This document shows positions 59,035-64,000 of a stretch of DNA of 64,000 nucleotides, one piece after another (within the stretch, counting starts at the first letter, position 1; each line of letters opens with the position of its first letter). This DNA comes from Orthonyx spaldingii (lineage: Eukaryota > Chordata > Aves > Passeriformes > Orthonychidae). The stretch spans positions 395,479 through 459,478 of the forward strand of contig VZTJ01003242.1 in assembly GCA_013397795.1 (NCBI GenBank). The letters run 5' to 3'. Below the pieces are notes generated by a model that worked only from the letters and a program-made list of their open reading frames with translations, had not been told where the DNA came from and did no database searches. The position numbers were made by a program, and so were the translations under genes.

Positions 59035-59039
59035 CTGTG
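59035..59039. repeat. 5-bp target-site duplication (right copy)
   Basis: CTGTG, identical to 57975-57979, directly abuts the LTR end. Confidence 0.75.
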
Positions 59040-61900
59040 AAACAGTTTATTCCAAATTCAGCACCAAACTGAATGGGGCAGTCACAAAATTGATGTTGGG
59101 ACTAGCAGGACAAACATGATGAACCCTTTCCTTGGATTCTGGATCTCCTCAGTGTAATCTCTAGTATGGTAACTTGATAGGCATTGTGCATTTACACCCT
59201 GACACTTTGCCTTGAGGAACATGTTAAGTGGCTGGATACGTAGAATTCTTTCCATTGAAGGGACGTTGGTGTTTTTCTTCCCTTCTGTGTAATGACACAA
59301 TGGTTAGAACATTTGCCCAAGAAAAAAGGAATGGATTCATTTTGTCAGCCCAAGAGACCACCCCATTACTATGAAAAAAGTCTAACCAACAAGTTATAGA
59401 CTATGTACAAGTCATATTTGATCTCGACTACTGTCCATATATGAATGCAGAAATCACAGGACAAGAACAAGAAGGAAAAATCCTGCCCTAGCAGAGGCAA
59501 AAGATGGACTATGCAAATGCAATAACTGTGCCTGTATCAGTAGTCTGGCCTATCATAAGTTTATTGGAAGAAATTTCATGGTTAGAATTTCCAAGCAGAT
59601 AAAAGAATTTTCTTCTATGTTGCCTTAGAGTAATTCTGTATCCTTCATCCAGTCTAAATTTCACTTTGTAGTGTCTATATCCTTTTAGAACTTGTCCTCA
59701 GTCTTTGCACCTTTCAGTAGGTTTACAACTAGTTTCTATGATTTAAAATACTTTTTGAAAAGACCAAGGGTATACAAGAGGGTTTATTCTTGCTTGCAAG
59801 AGTATAAACTTTTGGGATTACTGAACATGAGTAGATGGAGAGTAACTCTATTGACATATCAAAAGATGCTTGATCTAAATGAAAGCTTTTAGAGTTTCAG
59901 CTGATATAAGGAGTCTAGACCAGTAGATACTTTGGTAAACTCAGATACTAAGTACTTACCCAATATCCAATAAAAGCAGAGGCTGGTCAAACATGGTCTA
60001 TATTCTGCTTGGCTGCCATATAAAGAAGCATGGTCTGATCACTGCATCTTTTATACTACACCTCTTTGAATGGGAGAGCATAAAAAGGCATCACATATAT
60101 TTCTCAAAAAGGTCACTTATGCTGGGACCACTTCTGACAGGTACTCTGGTAAAAATCTCTGGTATTACGTGGTTCAATGAGAAGTGAACTTCATTAAAGC
60201 AGTAGTACTTAAATTTCACATGAAAGCGAATATACTATTTTCGTTCACTATGCTTTAAGACTTTAACAATTAATTCCTTTTTCCAGAAAGTAAGAATCTT
60301 TATTATTGTCAATCAACTTGGACTTCATAGATATCCAGTGTTGTGTCAACCAATGCATCATAAGAAAAATATTTCAATTAATTTTTTTCAGAGTTTTAGA
60401 TAAGTCTAGCTCCCTTAATGAAAAGAAATGCATATATTTTAGTCTTGTTCATCAGACTTTAGACCCTTTCTCTTTTATTTACTGTCATTCACTTAAACAC
60501 AGAACTGGGAACTCAATTTTACTACCACGTAGTCTATGGTTCACTTTGACAGCCTGCACCAGATGATGACAGAAGAATTTGTAACCCAGATTCTGAGACT
60601 GCGAATTTGAGCAACAGTTAGGACACTAGACTTTAGGACCCCAGAGTTTAGTAAATTGATGACCAGGTTTCCCTGGGAGACCATAAAGAGGAGTAGATTT
60701 GCTTTGCATGCCTGCTGGATTGAAAAAAAAAAAAAGAATAATAAATTTTAGGACTCAGAAACAAAGCATCACATTCTACAAAAAGATAAGACATTTTGGT
60801 AAGAGCCTAAGCAAGAAATTCCTAAAGAACTAAATTTCAAAGACAGCATGCATTAAGTGTAATCAAGGACAGGCAACGAAATAGAAGTGCAAGAACTTTC
60901 CTTATATGCTCGTGGATGAACACAAAAAAAGCCAAAACAGAATGAAACTGAACCAAGGTATTTTCATTAGTGATTGGTGAAAAAACAAAAGGCAACCGTT
61001 ACAAGTTAGGGTTTGGGATCTTCAGACTGACCTTAGGAAAACTTCCTCAATATAAAGTTAGGGCAGCAGAGAAACAGATTGTCCATAGAGGCGCTTCCAA
61101 CTCTCCACTAGACAAAGTAACAACTGACCCAATCTAGTATTGAATATAGTCCTAACTCAAGAAAGAGGGTCCCTAGATGACTGTTAAATGTCCTTCCAGA
61201 AAATGTTTGTATGAATCTGCAAATATGTGTGCATAGAAACCTATTTGTAGACTTTCAGAATCAAAATTAGTCACAGTAGCATGAGCAGAATGATGGTTTG
61301 AAATCTCTTTTCGCCCTTTGCTATGTGCAAGGTCATCTTCCTTTACACTGATTACTCTCTCTTACATTCTTTCACTGATTCTTCTTTTTTTTCATCACAT
61401 CTAGTTCATCTACTTGCTCTTACATTTCACACTTTTCAAAGCTCTGAGTATCCCTGCCTATTTGTTCTCTGACTCTAATGAGTTGGTCTTTGACATTTCC
61501 AGTCCATCAGTGGTAGTAGCCTAAACTATTCACTTGACAGTTTCTGCCACAGGAGTCTTAGCACTTTTACAAATAGAGTACACTCCTTGAATTAGTGCAT
61601 AAAGCCATTAACTTCTCGTCTTTCAATTCCCACCTTGAGACCCACAGAGTTTGGAAATGGCCAACTGGTAATGGCAAGGTAAAAGGTCAGTGGGGATTGT
61701 TGATACCTATGTTTAATGTTTACAATGATGTAGAATGATAGGGTTAAAAAACATCATCATAGATAACATTTATTAAAATTATTATAATCTTATTATGGAT
61801 CCTGTCCTCACCTTCTGTCTCACTACAGACTTGCTGTCTACTTACATATTTTATTATCTTTCAAGCTCTGCATTCTAGGGGGGCACACTTTTAATGGTCA
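59040..61900. other. Unique AT-rich sequence
   Basis: No interspersed repeat or gene recognised over about 2.9 kb. A poly-A run lies at 60724-60736. Confidence 0.55.
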
Positions 61901-61990
61901 TCATAGAATATCATAGAATATCCTGAGTTGGAAGGGACCCACAAGGATCATCCAAATCCAATTCCTGACACACTACTTCACAAAAAGCTC
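61901..61990 (-). mobile_element. CR1 LINE 3'-terminal scrap (reverse strand)
   Basis: CATCATAGAATATCATAGAA, then TCCTGAGTTGGAAGGGACCC and ACAAGGATCATCCAAATCC, is the CR1 3' terminus with two octamer-like repeats in reverse orientation. About 90 bp remain. Confidence 0.9.
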
Positions 61991-64000
61991 CATATCCTTT
62001 TTAATCTCAGTTAAACTGATGAGTAGAATAAGCCTCAGAGTCACTATTAGTGTTTAAAAAGTGTTGTATTTAAGCAGTGTTGTTTCAGAAATTAAGAATA
62101 ATTCCAGTAACTGTGGACATGATTGAAAAACAATTCTTATGGTTCAACAAAGAAGTTGAAATATCTAGATGCTTTTTATGGAGAGTGATCTATTTTTATT
62201 CAGGAAAAACAGTCCTCTTTGGAGAAAAAACAATCCAAAGGACTCACCATATACATAAAAGGGAAGGAAGATATAATACTCCATAAATCAGACTGAATAG
62301 CAATATAAATGCCAAATCTGCATAAATGCAGTAAGCCTGGATAAAATATTCACAACATATTGGACTTATTTTTTGAGGGTGAACTCTTTACTGGTCTTAG
62401 ATGACAGGAAGATAAGAAAGGACGTGCACACTTGTTAGTAAAGATGTAAGTAGAATTGTGACTTTGGCTATCTGCTCTGAACAGCAGGAGTTCAAGGGAA
62501 CAGTACTCCAGGAGATCAGGGGAAAACTTGTGACCTGAAAGTCACTGACCTTCCTGGATTTCTCTTTGCTGTCATGGAGGTGTAAGTCTCTTCAGCCTTC
62601 CATATAAATCAGGATATTCCTCTAAGAGTATATGTTCAGCTACATATAACATTTTCACCTCCTGAACTTCCTGCTACCTGCTGATGTGCCTGCATATAGA
62701 AAAGTTGGGTGTAAAGTCCTTTTGGCCTTCTCTGATGAAAGCCATGTTTCTTTTGAATAAAAGAGTTTATTTCCCATAATATATATATAGTCCATGCTAT
62801 AAAAAGTTCGAGATTCCCCTGGCTTAAGAATACAGTGATAGTTCGTGAAAAATGCATGCTGGTAATGTTGAGAAACCCTTTGGTTTTACTTCTTGATATA
62901 GTTGCACAGATTATGAGAGCATAGACAGAAGTTCAGGCAAAGTATGTTTTTACCTATACACAGGCTATTCTGGTCATTTGCTAATGAGTGCCATTAATGT
63001 GTGACTTTCTGAGATTTATAGTGGCAGAAGAGAAATTTCTCAAAGTTCAGTACTATAAACACGCCAATATTTATGTAATGAGTCTTCCTCCTCAAATTCT
63101 CACAACACATTTTGAAAGCCTTATGTACAACCTGTAGTTCTAAGAGAAGAAAAAAAAAAAAACCAATCAAAAAACCAAACCCAGAAGAATATAATTTATA
63201 GAATAAAAACTAATTAACACAATAAAACTTCCAAAGCCATGAAAGACTCTCTTTTGATCATTCCAAAATTATGGGAAGAATCTACTAGCTACAGTTTCAA
63301 TCACCTAATGTCCTCAACACCCATATTAACATGCTGAATGTTATTAAGACAGATATCTGGAGCTGTGTAAATTCTCTGTGATGAAAAAGTGTCTGAATAA
63401 GCAGGAAATTAGTCCTGAAATATTGTGAAATCCTGCACTGTTAATATACCCTGAGGAGGATGTTACAGCTGAGGTTTAGATGTACTTATATAAAACTCCT
63501 TATCTTGAAGCTAATGAAGAGATACTGACAGTTTTGCTGCAGTGTGAAGTGTTCTAATGACTACAGATTAGTCATTTTCTAAAGCAGCATTCCCCACTGA
63601 TTCCCCACCCCAAAAATCATAATCCAAAACAAGCAATAGAATGCCTTTAATAATTAAAAAACTCCAACCAAACAAAACCAAAACACAAAAAAACCCAACA
63701 ACAACAACAACAAGGAAAAACCAAAACAAACCCCACAGCCCCTCACATCTTTATGTCAGGGAAGCTGAAAGCATTTATAGTTACATTCTCCACAAGAAAA
63801 AAAGCCAGAGATGACAGTGGATTTAGTGAAGCAGTCAGTTAATTGTTACGGTGAGGGTTTTAATTTTCTTTTCTATGTAAATCACAATTGAGGAAAGCAT
63901 CTGCCACCTCTGATATTTCCTGTACAGTAAATTTAAATGGATTAATCACCCTTCTTCTTCTGAAGTTTTGAGTAATGACAGGCACTTGCCAATGGTCTGT
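61991..64000. other. Unique AT-rich sequence
   Basis: No gene or interspersed repeat recognised. A/C-only low-complexity tracts lie at 63151-63181 and 63657-63740. A short TA run lies at 62780-62789. Confidence 0.55.
63657..63740. repeat. A/C-only low-complexity tract with (CAA)n core
   Basis: About 80 bases almost without G or T, built from AACC, AAAC and a short CAA run at 63697-63713. It is the reverse-complement counterpart in style of the G/T tract at 8139-8199. Confidence 0.85.

Noticed and set aside
1..64000. CRISPR arrays, tRNA or rRNA genes, bacterial operons
   Set aside because: None seen. Direct repeats here are simple repeats, LINE or LTR copies, and no clover-leaf or rRNA core sequence was recognised by eye.

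Overview
This window looks like a gene-poor, AT-rich stretch of a bird nuclear genome, most probably a songbird or a close relative. The evidence is the repeat content. Almost all recognisable interspersed repeats are CR1 LINE copies, with 3' ends marked by the ATTCTRTG-type octamer. The others are long terminal repeats (LTRs) of avian endogenous retrovirus type. I saw no mammalian Alu, B1 or L1 and no bacterial gene organisation. Both LINE and LTR copies are broken or solo, and no intact host protein-coding gene can be read directly.

Layout. 1-8 kb: unique AT-rich DNA with a 575-bp solo LTR at 827-1401. 7.9-8.8 kb: two reverse-strand segments that look like consecutive exons with matching reading phase. 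16 kb: the promoter end of a second LTR family. 17.2 and 25.5 kb: two forward-strand candidate exons. 18.3 kb: a TA-rich repeat. 19.4 kb: a short CR1. 23.7-24.7 kb: an old forward-strand CR1 with a recognisable reverse transcriptase remnant. 27.2-27.4 kb: a long (CTTTTT)n tract. 30.5-32.0 kb: a 41-base assembly gap, a CR1 3' end and a 1.2-kb reverse-strand CR1. 39.1-41.8 kb: a CR1 3' end facing the longest CR1 (2.6 kb, endonuclease plus reverse transcriptase remnants). 42.0-42.7 kb: a third LTR. 48.6 kb: a CR1 scrap. 49.1-50.6 kb: a chain of unexplained reverse-strand open frames. 55.1-55.6 kb: a CR1. 58.0-59.0 kb: a complete 1,055-bp solo LTR with a 5-bp target duplication. 61.9 kb: a CR1 scrap. 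The rest is unique DNA.

No functional pathway can be assembled. The parsimonious reading is intron or intergenic sequence of a large gene, repeatedly hit by CR1 and retroviral insertions. The longest open frames are artefacts: strands antisense to CR1, GC-rich LTR sequence, and simple-repeat poly-Lys-Arg or poly-Phe. The most interesting non-repeat signals are the phase-compatible exon pair at 8830-7882 (reverse), the CpG-bearing exon-like segment at 25447-25542 (forward), and the reverse-strand frame chain at 49.1-50.6 kb. All three are inference from reading alone and need homology or RNA evidence.
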